From an uncultured Vampirovibrio sp. (GTDB lineage: Bacteria > Cyanobacteriota > Vampirovibrionia > Gastranaerophilales > Gastranaerophilaceae): a stretch of 64,000 nt of DNA. The stretch covers positions 61,353-125,352 of the forward strand of contig CAJTNR010000002.1 of assembly GCA_910577635.1 (NCBI GenBank), in the 5' to 3' direction. The notes beneath the pieces were generated by a model that searched no databases, had not been told where the DNA came from, and was given only the letters and a program-made list of their open reading frames with translations. Of the stretch, positions 34,112-42,664 are shown piece by piece (the first letter of the stretch is position 1; each line of letters begins with the position of its first letter). A program made the translations under genes and the position numbers.

Positions 34112-34564
34112 TTAAAAAGATTCGCAAACCTGGAAGGGTTTGTGCTCTAAATGCGATTGAAAATCCATTAATCCTCTGTTTAGCTGAGAATATTTAGTAT
34201 CTTTAGAGTTGAACTTTCTTTTTAGAAATTCGTATGAGACTTTAGGATCGCATTTTTCACCACAAGTGAATAAATCAACTGCAGCATAGCCAAACTCAGG
34301 CCAGGTATGAATTGCAAGGTGGCTTTCCGATATTATAACGACTCCTGAAACACCGTGTGGTGCAAAAAGATGAAAACATTTATTGACTATGGTTGCTCCG
34401 CATTCAAGGGCGGCTTCGAGCATATATTTTTCTACCAAATCAGGATTATTTAAAACGTTTGGATCACACTCAAAAAATTCTGCTAAGATGTGTCTTCCTA
34501 AATATTCTTGTTTTTTTTCAAATTTTTTATTCACGGTATTGTGGATAGGTGTCATTATTGCCAA
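34112..34564 (-). CDS. speD: S-adenosylmethionine decarboxylase proenzyme
   Basis: Pyruvoyl enzyme that makes decarboxylated SAM for spermidine synthesis. The self-cleavage site is the Ser of SESHLAIHTWPEFGY, followed by AAVDLFTCG, both diagnostic of the prokaryotic class. The start is placed at TTG 34564 (reading LAIMTPIHN) because AAAGGGGG lies about 9 bases upstream. The ATG at 34555 is an alternative, while the longer frame adds unrelated residues. First gene of the speD-rimI-bioY run. Confidence 0.9.
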   Translation of the reverse strand: MAIMTPIHNTVNKKFEKKQEYLGRHILAEFFECDPNVLNNPDLVEKYMLEAALECGATIVNKCFHLFAPHGVSGVVIISESHLAIHTWPEFGYAAVDLFTCGEKCDPKVSYEFLKRKFNSKDTKYSQLNRGLMDFQSHLEHKPFQVCESF

Positions 34565-34807
34565 TTCATATTCCCCCTTTTTTAAAACTAAATATTGTCG
34601 TTGTGCAAAATTAATATACACTATAACAATAAAACACACAAGCGTCTATTTTTACTATTTTTTATGAAAAAATTAACAAAAGTTAATATTTTTAGTCTAA
34701 AAAGTGTTATTGGTACGGTTTTTGGAGAATTTAAAAAAGTATTTCATTTTGTAACACAATTAAACTTTTTTTATCCAATATTCAACTTTTAGATTATTAT
34801 AATTAAT

Positions 34808-35521
34808 ATGAATAAAATATTAATTATAGATGATGACATTGCAATTTGTGAACTTATTAAAATCAACCTTGAGCTTTGCGGATATAATTGTATTTATTCA
34901 ACTGACCCGATTCGTGGGTTTGCCCTTATAAAACAAGAATTGCCATCACTGGTTATTTTAGATGTAATGCTTGGTGAAACAAATGGTTTTGAAATTGCCC
35001 AGAAGATTAGACAAACTAAAGACATATCCAAAACACCGATTATAATGCTCACTGCCTTATCAGAACTAAACAATAAACTTGAAGGTTTTAACTCAGGCGT
35101 CGATGATTATATTACCAAGCCCTTTGAAATTGAAGAGCTTAAAGCCAGAGTTTTAGCGCTTCTCAATAGATCCGGCAGCGAACTTACTTCTCTTCGGGTA
35201 AAAGAAATTCTATCCAAGGGAGATATTACCCTTATTCCTGAAAGCTATAGTGTTCAAATTAAAGACAAAAAAACACAACTGACCCCTATTGAATTTGATA
35301 TTCTTAATGTACTAATGCAAAAAGAAGGGTCAATGGTTTCATCCAAAGAACTCTTAAAGGAAGTATGGGGGTATAATGATGACAATGATATCGATACAAT
35401 AAGAGTACATATTACACATTTAAGAGCAAAAATTGATAAAATTTCTTCTCAAAAAAATAAATATATAAAGACAATATACGGTGGGGGTTACAGACTTCTG
35501 GCTTTTGGTGTAGAAAAGTAG
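34808..35521 (+). CDS. OmpR-family response regulator
   Basis: 237 residues. Receiver domain with IIDDD (acidic pocket), D52 in VILDVMLGE and the conserved Lys in YITKPFEI. C-terminal winged helix with LTPIEFDILNVLM and DTIRVHITHLRAKI plus the YIKTIYGGGYRL hairpin. No histidine kinase is adjacent, so it is an orphan regulator. TATAAT lies only 4 bases before the ATG and no Shine-Dalgarno is seen. The CtpA gene follows 5 bases later, probably co-transcribed. Confidence 0.94.
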   Translation: MNKILIIDDDIAICELIKINLELCGYNCIYSTDPIRGFALIKQELPSLVILDVMLGETNGFEIAQKIRQTKDISKTPIIMLTALSELNNKLEGFNSGVDDYITKPFEIEELKARVLALLNRSGSELTSLRVKEILSKGDITLIPESYSVQIKDKKTQLTPIEFDILNVLMQKEGSMVSSKELLKEVWGYNDDNDIDTIRVHITHLRAKIDKISSQKNKYIKTIYGGGYRLLAFGVEK

Positions 35522-35525
35522 AAGA

Positions 35526-36809
35526 ATGAATACAAAGTTTAATAGAAAACAAATAATTGTCTTTATCCTGCTTGTTCTAAACTGCATTGTGCTTTTTTTA
35601 ACCACTTATTCTAATGTTCAACTGGATAGAATTGATAACATTAAGGTTGTATCAAAGGATATAAACAACAAAAAATCAGCTCCTAAGGATTTATTTATTG
35701 AATGCTATACAACAACTAAACACAGCTATTATTCTAAGGATTTGAACAATCAAGACTTTGCAAGATGGAAAAAAAGATACCATAATCAAATTAAAACAGA
35801 AGAAGATGCTTATGTTGCAATTAATTCAATGCTTCAATCCTTGAATGACCCTTATTCAAAGTTTTTATCAAAGGAAGAATTCTTAGCTCAGAATAAATTT
35901 ATAGATTCCAAATTCGAAGGAATTGGGGTTAATGTTGCTTCGGTTTCTGGAAAAATTTATATTATTAATGTTATTAAAAACGCTCCTGCTTATAATAACG
36001 GCATTAAACCCGGAGATATTATTCTTAGAATTAATGACAATGATATAAACGGACAATCAATTTATCAAGTAACAAGATTAATAAGAGCTGATAAGAATCA
36101 AAGTATTAAACTTGAACTGCTAAGAGGCAGCAATAAGTTTATTAAGAATATTAAAAGAGAAGAAATTAAAATTAAAACCGTTGATTATAAAAAATTGGAT
36201 AATGATATCGGCTACATTAGAATTTCAAGTTTTATAGGAGCTAATACTCCTAAGGATTTTATTGTTGCACTTAACCGCCTAAATGAAGCAAAAGCACTGG
36301 TAATCGACTTAAGAGGCAATTCAGGAGGATTATTCCAGAACGCCATTGCAATATCTAACCTGTTTCTTGACAAAGGAACAATTGTTCAAGTAATTGCAAG
36401 AAACGGCAAAAAAAATACGTATCCTGCTAAAATAGAAGGGTGTATTTGCAAAAAACCGCTTGCACTTTTAGTGGATGAGGATTCAGCCAGTGCATCTGAA
36501 ATTATGTCTTCAGCGCTTAAAGATAACAATAGAGCGGTTTTAATAGGAACAAAAACCTATGGCAAAGGATTGGTTCAAAGGACTTATGCAATGCCCAACA
36601 GTTCAGGATTAAACCTTACAATAGCAAAATATCTGACTCCAAATGGAGCTGATATTAACAAAAAAGGAATAAAACCCGATTATACAATTGGTTTTTCAAT
36701 GAGTGATTATATAAACAAAACAGACCCTCAATTGGACTATGCGAAAAAATATTTGACGGAAGTATTAAAAAAAGGAGAAAACTATGCTATTGGATTTAAT
36801 CAAAAGTAG
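35526..36809 (+). CDS. ctpA: Carboxy-terminal processing protease (S41 family, CtpA-like)
   Basis: 427-residue envelope protease with an N-terminal membrane anchor (about 9-28), a PDZ domain (about 130-220, FEGIGVNVASVSGKIYI, GIKPGDIILRIN) and an S41 catalytic core. Nucleophile Ser in DEDSASASEIM and general-base Lys in GTKTYGKGLVQ are both present, so it should be active. Cyanobacterial CtpA processes PSII D1; outside photosynthetic lineages the family trims lipoproteins and cell-wall enzymes. It follows an OmpR regulator by 5 bases, and its end overlaps the nitroreductase start by 26 bases. Confidence 0.93.
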   Translation: MNTKFNRKQIIVFILLVLNCIVLFLTTYSNVQLDRIDNIKVVSKDINNKKSAPKDLFIECYTTTKHSYYSKDLNNQDFARWKKRYHNQIKTEEDAYVAINSMLQSLNDPYSKFLSKEEFLAQNKFIDSKFEGIGVNVASVSGKIYIINVIKNAPAYNNGIKPGDIILRINDNDINGQSIYQVTRLIRADKNQSIKLELLRGSNKFIKNIKREEIKIKTVDYKKLDNDIGYIRISSFIGANTPKDFIVALNRLNEAKALVIDLRGNSGGLFQNAIAISNLFLDKGTIVQVIARNGKKNTYPAKIEGCICKKPLALLVDEDSASASEIMSSALKDNNRAVLIGTKTYGKGLVQRTYAMPNSSGLNLTIAKYLTPNGADINKKGIKPDYTIGFSMSDYINKTDPQLDYAKKYLTEVLKKGENYAIGFNQK

Positions 36810-37425
36810 AAAAAGCGTTCGAAGTTATCTTGATAAAAAAATCCCTAAAGAAGATTTATTGACAATTCTACAAGCAGGACACTTAGCACCTTCCTGGATG
36901 AACAGCCAGCCTTGGAAGTTTATTGTTGTTGAAAATCAGCAAACTAAAGATATCCTCTTTGAATTATCCAACAATCAGCCCCAGGTTAAAAATGCAGCTT
37001 CGCTAATTGTTTGTGTGGCGGACAAAAATGCCTGGTCTAAAGAAGAATTCGGACAGGTTTTACTGGACAAGGGAATAAAAAAAGAAGGAGTTGAAAAAAT
37101 TTTTACAATTCCGCTTCTCTACCCTCCTTTATTAGGGGAGGATAAGACTCTATTAAGATCAGTTGAGCAGGTAACTTATGGAATATCCTATATGACCCTT
37201 CAGGCAAGTGAACTTGGAATTGATTCTTGTATTATAGGCGCTTTATATAATGAAGCAACTATTAAAAACCCTGAAATTGAAAAAAAAGCAATGGAAGCTC
37301 TTAATCTTAAAGAAGGACAGGTAATTATTACAATTATTGCTCTTGGATACCCTAAAGAAAAGACTATAGATCAAAAACAAAGAAAAGAATTTGAAAAAGT
37401 AGTATTTTTTGAAAAAATAAATTGA
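36784..37425 (+). CDS. Nitroreductase-family flavoprotein
   Basis: 213 residues with the FMN-binding start IKSRKSVRSYLDKKIP, then LQAGHLAPSWMNSQPWKFIVV and the C-terminal VIITIIALGYPKE. Oxidoreductase of unknown substrate using NAD(P)H and FMN. AAGGAG precedes the ATG, which lies inside the 3' end of ctpA. Its stop codon overlaps the -35 box of the candidate sRNA promoter. Confidence 0.92.
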   Translation: MLLDLIKSRKSVRSYLDKKIPKEDLLTILQAGHLAPSWMNSQPWKFIVVENQQTKDILFELSNNQPQVKNAASLIVCVADKNAWSKEEFGQVLLDKGIKKEGVEKIFTIPLLYPPLLGEDKTLLRSVEQVTYGISYMTLQASELGIDSCIIGALYNEATIKNPEIEKKAMEALNLKEGQVIITIIALGYPKEKTIDQKQRKEFEKVVFFEKIN

Positions 37426-37448
37426 CAAAAAAATTCTTTTAGTATAAT
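37422..37448 (+). promoter_or_regulatory. Consensus promoter for a short transcript
   Basis: TTGACA (37422-37427) and TATAAT (37443-37448) are both perfect consensus hexamers, separated by 15 bases. The box overlaps the nitroreductase stop codon. The only thing downstream before a terminator is about 90 bases of non-coding sequence. Confidence 0.65.
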
Positions 37449-37454
37449 ATATAA

Positions 37455-37545
37455 CAATAGAATTTATATAAATTGTATAATAAATTTGTTATATATTAAT
37501 AAACCAAAAACTTTTTAGAGCACATTTTTCCTGTGCTCTTTTTTT
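37455..37545 (+). ncRNA. Candidate small RNA (about 90 nt)
   Basis: The sequence runs from the predicted start after the consensus promoter to an intrinsic terminator. It contains ATATAACAA (from 37448) paired with TTGTTATAT (ending about 37496) around an AT-rich palindromic centre, then the terminator stem. No ORF with a ribosome-binding site is present. The terminator overlaps the 3' end of the convergent gene at 37544, so the RNA would be barely antisense. Candidate only. Confidence 0.5.
37517..37545 (+). terminator. Intrinsic terminator of the candidate sRNA
   Basis: AGAGCACA (37517-37524) pairs with TGTGCTCT (37532-37539) across 7 bases and is followed by TTTTTT. It also stops read-through from the nitroreductase transcript. 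Confidence 0.9.
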
Positions 37546-38440
37546 ATGCGATTGTAGGGTCATTGAAGATAATTTTTGCATTTTTAAAAATACTCTCATC
37601 TTTAATTTGTCTATAATAATCCTTAGCAAGAATTTCTCCTGTTGAAACGAAAACACAGGAATTCTCCTTAAGAATTGATAACAGCTCTTTAGAATTAAGG
37701 AAGTAATCTTTAACTTTAATGTAGAGGTTAAAACTTTTGTTTTTATGTTTGAGTTTAGAATAAATAAATTTAATTGCATCAACAAGATAAATATTGTAAG
37801 CAAAATCGATTGAAAAATTGATATAATAATCAAAATTATTCTTACTTGCTACTTCGAAATATCCTAAAACCTTATCATCCTCTTCGTTTAAAAAAACGTA
37901 CTTTTTACACTTATTCTTAAACTGATAAGTTTCTCTGCCAAACAAAAAACGATTAAAAGAGTTTATATTGTCATTATAAAAAGAGCACACTTCTTTGATA
38001 TTTTCTTTTCTAAATGGCTTTAAAAACAAAGAAAACCCGGTTTCTAAAGGATTAATTTTATAAAGATGCTCTAGTGCACAGCTTCTAAAATTAAGGTCAT
38101 TTTTAAAAATATTCAATAGTTCTTTTTGTTTGTTATCAACAACAGCATAAAAAGAAGCAGCACCCATTGCACGGTATCTTGATAAAACATAGTTTGTAAG
38201 TTCATAAGCCAGAGAATACGAATTTTCTTCTAGTATTAACTTAGTGATTTTGAATCTTGTATTGCTCATAGAATCCTTATCAAGGGTAATTAAGCCCTTA
38301 ATTTTTTTATCAACAAGAATAACAAAGGTTTCATTTGCAAACTTAAGTTTTAAGGGAAGCAGGTAGTTAACAAAACAAAAAAAGCATCTAAGAAAATTCA
38401 AATTATTATTAGCGAAAATAATATTCTTTATTTCAATCAT
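37544..38440 (-). CDS. Putative two-domain GNAT-like protein
   Basis: 298 residues, starting MIEIKNIIFANNN. The N-terminal half contains strand-helix blocks of acetyltransferase type (FVILVDKKIKGLITLDKD, ILEENSYSLAYELTNYVL), and the C-terminal half repeats the pattern (YVFLNEEDDKVLGYFEVA, YLVDAIKFIYSKL). The acetyl-CoA P-loop motif is not well conserved. It begins 9 bases after the folE2 stop and is probably co-transcribed. The role is unknown. Confidence 0.6.
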   Translation of the reverse strand: MIEIKNIIFANNNLNFLRCFFCFVNYLLPLKLKFANETFVILVDKKIKGLITLDKDSMSNTRFKITKLILEENSYSLAYELTNYVLSRYRAMGAASFYAVVDNKQKELLNIFKNDLNFRSCALEHLYKINPLETGFSLFLKPFRKENIKEVCSFYNDNINSFNRFLFGRETYQFKNKCKKYVFLNEEDDKVLGYFEVASKNNFDYYINFSIDFAYNIYLVDAIKFIYSKLKHKNKSFNLYIKVKDYFLNSKELLSILKENSCVFVSTGEILAKDYYRQIKDESIFKNAKIIFNDPTIA

Positions 38441-38449
38441 ACTAATATC

Positions 38450-39235
38450 CTACTTAGAACATTTTTGATAAGCAAAAGCATTGTGATTATGGATTGACTC
38501 GAATGCTTCAACTTCAACTTCATAAAAGTTAATAATATCATTGCTATCAAGCTTTAAAACGATATCTCGGATGACATCTTCAACAAATTTAGGATTTTGA
38601 TACGCAGTTTCAGTTACAAACTTTTCATCCTCTCTTTTTAGCAGCGAATAAATTTCACTTGAAGAACAAGACTCAGCAAGTTTGATTAAATCTTCAAGCC
38701 AGATATGGTGATTATTGTCATAGCTTACTTTTATTCTAAGAAGCGCTCTTTGATTGTGCGCTCCGAATTGTGAAATCTCTTTTGAACAAGGACAAAGTGT
38801 TGTAATTGGAACAAAAGTAACTAAATAGAACTTAAAATTGCAATTTTCATCAACTTCGCCTTCAAAAGAACAATCATAGCACATATTGGACTTATATCCG
38901 CTCACAGGAGCCTGTTTTTCGATAAAATATTTAAAGTCCAGTTTTATATAAGCGCTATCTGCTTCAAGTTTATTTTTAACATTGAATAAAATTTTTTCAA
39001 TATCACTTGATAGTAAACATTTTTCTTTGTAATCATTCAAAACTTCAATGAAACGAGACATATGAGTCCCTCGAAAACAAGAAGGCAGAGAAACAGACAT
39101 TGTAGCCCTGCAATAAACAATAAGCCCTTCTTTGTCGTCTTTTTTTTCAATTCTAAGAGGGATTTCAACCCCCTTAACCCCGACTCTTTGAATCGGAATA
39201 TTTCTTTTATCTTTTTGATTCTGCACATCTATCAT
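38450..39235 (-). CDS. folE2: GTP cyclohydrolase FolE2 (type IB)
   Basis: Converts GTP to 7,8-dihydroneopterin triphosphate, the entry to folate. 261 residues with the FolE2 signatures VGVKGVEIPLRI, SLPSCFRGTHMSRF and TTLCPCSKEISQFGAHNQRA (conserved Cys of the GCYH-IB class). The type is metal-promiscuous and common where zinc is limiting. TAGAAT lies 9 bases before the ATG and no Shine-Dalgarno is visible, so the mRNA may have almost no leader. folD and gcvT elsewhere in the window use its product pathway. Confidence 0.94.
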   Translation of the reverse strand: MIDVQNQKDKRNIPIQRVGVKGVEIPLRIEKKDDKEGLIVYCRATMSVSLPSCFRGTHMSRFIEVLNDYKEKCLLSSDIEKILFNVKNKLEADSAYIKLDFKYFIEKQAPVSGYKSNMCYDCSFEGEVDENCNFKFYLVTFVPITTLCPCSKEISQFGAHNQRALLRIKVSYDNNHHIWLEDLIKLAESCSSSEIYSLLKREDEKFVTETAYQNPKFVEDVIRDIVLKLDSNDIINFYEVEVEAFESIHNHNAFAYQKCSK

Positions 39236-39257
39236 ACAGTTTTTATTCTACTACAAA

Positions 39258-40109
39258 TTAAAGAATTAAAGCAAGAATCATAAGAATAATTGAACCAATC
39301 TGCACTCCTGTTGAAGCATATTTCTGGAATTTGTTTGCTTCATAGAGCTTTGCTGTTTGATTAGCGCTCGCAGCTGCCTGTAATCTTTGCAATCTTAAGT
39401 ATTCATCATCTGAGGAAAAATCGCGCTGGAAAATCTTTCTCTCCAATCGATTCAACCTTAAACCCACAGGGTCCTGAGAGTATGTTTTTGAGAACAATGT
39501 TGTTTCCAAACCCGCAATCTGGATGTAGATATCTGAATTTTCATATTTATGCTGCGAACCCATGTAAGGTTCAATGTCAGAGGTTGTTGAATACGGTTTT
39601 TGAGTGTGATAAGAAGGATTAGAAGGTTTTTTAGCAACAACATCCTGTCTTATATAAGCTTTTAATCTATCAGTACGAAAAGCAAGGTCGCCCTGCTGGG
39701 TTGATCCGAATATTTTCTTTTCTAAACGATCCAATCGTTTATAAATATTCTCTTTTTCATAAGTTGATTGAAACATTTGATATTCAAGTGCATCAATTTG
39801 AGGGTATGAAACATCCCCGACTTCCGATTGGGCAATTTCATAAGCTTGTTTCTGGCTATCTTCAAAATCTTCAAAACCAAGGGCTTCGTTTAGTTTTTTA
39901 ATTCTTTCTTTTTCCGATAACTTAGAATTAGAAGAACCAAAAACATTGTTTTCTATTCTTGATAATCTTTTTGTAATATCATCTTTTGAATATTCAAAGC
40001 CCCAGATTGAATTTTCCATCTTGGAAAGCTGGGATAAAGTGGCACTGTCTGCCCCGAAAGACAAACTAAAGCTCATTAATATAAAAACTATGGCAACTAT
40101 TTTTTTCAT
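39258..40109 (-). CDS. Exported protein with three about 45-residue Leu/Arg repeats
   Basis: 283 residues: a signal peptide (MKKIVAIVFILMSFSLSFGA), then repeats of the form L-E-x-x-[IM]-[WF]-x-x-x-Y-x-x-[DE]-x-x-x-x-R-L-x-R-[IL]-E-x-x-[VI]-F. The clearest copies begin near residues 30 (MENSIWGFEY), 108 (LEYQMFQSTY) and 198 (LETTLFSKTY). A C-terminal hydrophobic helix (IGSIILMILALIL) could anchor it. Predicted envelope coiled or helical repeat protein, not recognised by name. TATAAT lies 6 bases before the ATG with a TGA extension, suggesting a leaderless mRNA. Confidence 0.75.
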   Translation of the reverse strand: MKKIVAIVFILMSFSLSFGADSATLSQLSKMENSIWGFEYSKDDITKRLSRIENNVFGSSNSKLSEKERIKKLNEALGFEDFEDSQKQAYEIAQSEVGDVSYPQIDALEYQMFQSTYEKENIYKRLDRLEKKIFGSTQQGDLAFRTDRLKAYIRQDVVAKKPSNPSYHTQKPYSTTSDIEPYMGSQHKYENSDIYIQIAGLETTLFSKTYSQDPVGLRLNRLERKIFQRDFSSDDEYLRLQRLQAAASANQTAKLYEANKFQKYASTGVQIGSIILMILALIL

Positions 40110-40166
40110 ACAAACATTATATCAGTACATTTAAGTTTTTTTCTTAGAATTAAGTATTATATCCTA

Positions 40167-41663
40167 CTAAACTTTTTTACCTGTAAGCTCAACAACAAGA
40201 TTACAAAGCGTTTCTTTGTAATTATCGCATTTTTCTTTTGTTTTCGCTTCGAACCTCAAAGTGAAAACAGGTTCTGTATTACTTTTTCGAATAAGGGCAA
40301 AACCGTCATCAAAGATTATTCTAAGCCCATCAATTGTTATTATTTCTTTAATTTTAGAATTGAAAAAGTCATTATTGTTGTTAATTGTTTTTTCAATTTC
40401 TTCTAAAACTTCTTTTTTATATTGATTAGGACAGCTAAGCCTTACTTCATCCGATAAAAAAACTTCACTAAAGGGTTTAAGCAAAGAATTAAGCTTAAAA
40501 GAAGGGTTATTTTTCTTATTTTTAGCAACAATTTCAATCAGTCTGCACCCGGCATAAATAGCATCATCATAGCCGTAGTATCTGTCTTTAAAAAACGTAT
40601 GACCGCTCATTTCTCCTGCTAATAATGCCCCTGTTTCTCTCATTTTAGCCTTAATATAGCCATGACCTGTTTTTGTCATAACAGCATTGGCGCCAAGTTT
40701 TTCAATTTCATCATAAAGAACCTGTGAACATTTAACTTCCGATACAATAGTCGGTTTTTCTTTGTGAACCCTTAGAGTTTCAATTAAATCAGAGGCATAA
40801 ATTAAAAGAAGCTTGTCTCCTGAAATTATTGATCCATCAGGAGCAATTGCACCGATTCTATCAGAGTCTCCATCAAAAGCGATTCCTAAATCAGCATTTG
40901 TTTCAACAACTTTTTTTCTAATGTCATTAAGAGTTGAAATATCGGAAGGATTAGGATGGTGATTGGGAAAAGTTCCATCGGGGTTGGAATACAGCTCAAC
41001 AACCTCGCATCCAAGGTCTTTATAAAGTTTAGGAGCAACGATTCCGCCTGTTGCATTGGCACTATCTACTACAACTTTAATTCCTTTGCCGATTGGACCA
41101 AAACTATCGTAAATTTTACTTTGGTAATTGGAAACTATATCATATTCCCTGCAAAAACCGCTGATGTTTTGTCTGTATCCTGTGCTTTTTTCATATATTT
41201 CTTTTGTAAGCTCTTTAATATCTTTAATTTGATTCTCAGATAAACTCTGCCCCTTAAAAGTCATCTTAAGCCCGTTGTACTCGCTTGGATTGTGAGAAGC
41301 AGTTATAATTAAAGCTCCAATGACTTTTTTCCCTTCTGTTACAGCTGAATCGATTTTTGCAAACTCACTATAATACCCTAGAGGGGTAGGCGCTAAACCA
41401 AGATCAATTGCATTAGCTCCAAAACTAGTTACCCCTTGAATTATAGCTTTTTTAAGCTCACAGGAATGAACTCTGGCATCAGCACAAACACTAATAAGTA
41501 AATCTTTTGGTTTAATGTTTTCGTTTGTCTTTTTTAGCTCCCTAAGCGCAAAACTAACATAGGCTTTTGCAGCTTGAAAAAAAAGTTTGGAATTAACTTC
41601 ACTAGGAAAAATTCCTCTAATATCGTTTTTTCCGAATGCTTCTAAGTTTAAAGTTTGATTCAT
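40167..41663 (-). CDS. manB: Phosphomannomutase/phosphoglucomutase
   Basis: 498-residue alpha-D-phosphohexomutase. Phosphoserine loop IITASHNPSEYNG, metal loop FDGDSDRIG, sugar-binding GEMSGHTFF and the phosphate-binding RKSNTEPVFTLRF motif are all present in order. It interconverts hexose 1- and 6-phosphates for LPS or capsule sugars, consistent with rfbA in the window. The choice between manB, pgm and algC cannot be made from sequence alone. Confidence 0.93.
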   Translation of the reverse strand: MNQTLNLEAFGKNDIRGIFPSEVNSKLFFQAAKAYVSFALRELKKTNENIKPKDLLISVCADARVHSCELKKAIIQGVTSFGANAIDLGLAPTPLGYYSEFAKIDSAVTEGKKVIGALIITASHNPSEYNGLKMTFKGQSLSENQIKDIKELTKEIYEKSTGYRQNISGFCREYDIVSNYQSKIYDSFGPIGKGIKVVVDSANATGGIVAPKLYKDLGCEVVELYSNPDGTFPNHHPNPSDISTLNDIRKKVVETNADLGIAFDGDSDRIGAIAPDGSIISGDKLLLIYASDLIETLRVHKEKPTIVSEVKCSQVLYDEIEKLGANAVMTKTGHGYIKAKMRETGALLAGEMSGHTFFKDRYYGYDDAIYAGCRLIEIVAKNKKNNPSFKLNSLLKPFSEVFLSDEVRLSCPNQYKKEVLEEIEKTINNNNDFFNSKIKEIITIDGLRIIFDDGFALIRKSNTEPVFTLRFEAKTKEKCDNYKETLCNLVVELTGKKV

Positions 41664-41752
41664 AAAACCTCTTTTTATTAATTATTACAAATAATTATAT
41701 AATAAAAAATAAATTCTGGCATTTTTTCAACATTAATTGTATAATTACTAAT

Positions 41753-42664
41753 ATGGAAAATGAAATATTAATAACTAAACAACAATTTGACAATTTACTT
41801 AAACTATCAGGAATTGAGAAAGCAAATTCTAAAGAAAACGAACAAGAGCTTGTATCAAGAGCACTAATTGCCCTTGAGCGCAAATTAAACTACTTTTCTT
41901 CTCCAATGAGCTTTTTTACAGCAGAAGTTACAAATGTTCTTATTGTAGATGATACTGAATTATCAATCTTTCAACTATCGGTAATGCTTGAAAAAATCGG
42001 AATGAACGTTTATGTTGCAAGAAACAAAGAAGAAGCTTTAGCTGAATACAAAAAGAAAAACTTTGACTTCTTAATTCTCGACCTTTATATGCCCGATTAC
42101 TTAGACGGTTTTGAATTAATCAAAGAAGCAAACAGATTAAGAAACGAAGAGAATAGAAACTTTAAAATTTGTGTAATTTCAGGAACTGACAACCCCAACA
42201 TCATCCAGGAAGCCTACAAACTCCAAATTGATGACTTTATTCCTAAAGCTCCGCAATGGCATGAAGATGTTCTTAAGTTTATCTCTAACTGCACAAACAA
42301 AGTTGCGAACGAAGAGTTTAGAAAGTACTATGTTAACGATAACATATGCGCTTTGACTTTGTATAAAATAAATAATGAAAGATATGTTGATAAAATTATC
42401 AAAGAAGTAAATGCCAATGTTCTTACAGGAAAACCAAATATTATCTTCAATTTAGAACATATTAAAATTTTCTCTGATAATTTTGCTAATTTATTCTCCG
42501 AAGTCTACAAGTCAACAAGTCAAAAAGACGGAATGTTTGTCCTTGTAAAACCTCCTGAGGATGTTATTAAAGCACTTGAATACGTTTTTTTAGCAGACAG
42601 CATTAAAATTTTCAACTCAATAGAAGATGCGGTTGAATACATTGAAACTAATTCATTCTTTTAA
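41753..42664 (+). CDS. Receiver-STAS fusion protein
   Basis: 303 residues. A short N-terminal helical region (1-55) precedes a receiver domain (about 60-190; acidic VDD, D110 in FLILDLYMPD, CVISGTD, and a Lys in FIPKAPQ). The C-terminal 100 residues resemble a STAS domain (KPNIIFNLEHIKIFSDNFANLF ... FVLVKPPEDVIKALEYV). The usual DSSG phospho-site reads FSDN, so it may be degenerate. Such fusions could link phosphorylation to a partner-switching regulator. TATAAT lies 7 bases before the ATG. It is convergent with lpxK (17-base overlap), with no kinase nearby. Confidence 0.8.
   Translation: MENEILITKQQFDNLLKLSGIEKANSKENEQELVSRALIALERKLNYFSSPMSFFTAEVTNVLIVDDTELSIFQLSVMLEKIGMNVYVARNKEEALAEYKKKNFDFLILDLYMPDYLDGFELIKEANRLRNEENRNFKICVISGTDNPNIIQEAYKLQIDDFIPKAPQWHEDVLKFISNCTNKVANEEFRKYYVNDNICALTLYKINNERYVDKIIKEVNANVLTGKPNIIFNLEHIKIFSDNFANLFSEVYKSTSQKDGMFVLVKPPEDVIKALEYVFLADSIKIFNSIEDAVEYIETNSFF

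Noticed and set aside
34555..34569. Upstream mini-ORF (MNWQ) controlling speD
   Set aside because: An ATG at 34569 with a nearby G-rich stretch gives a 4-codon frame, but the G-rich stretch is better placed for the TTG start of speD, and no bacterial precedent is known to me.
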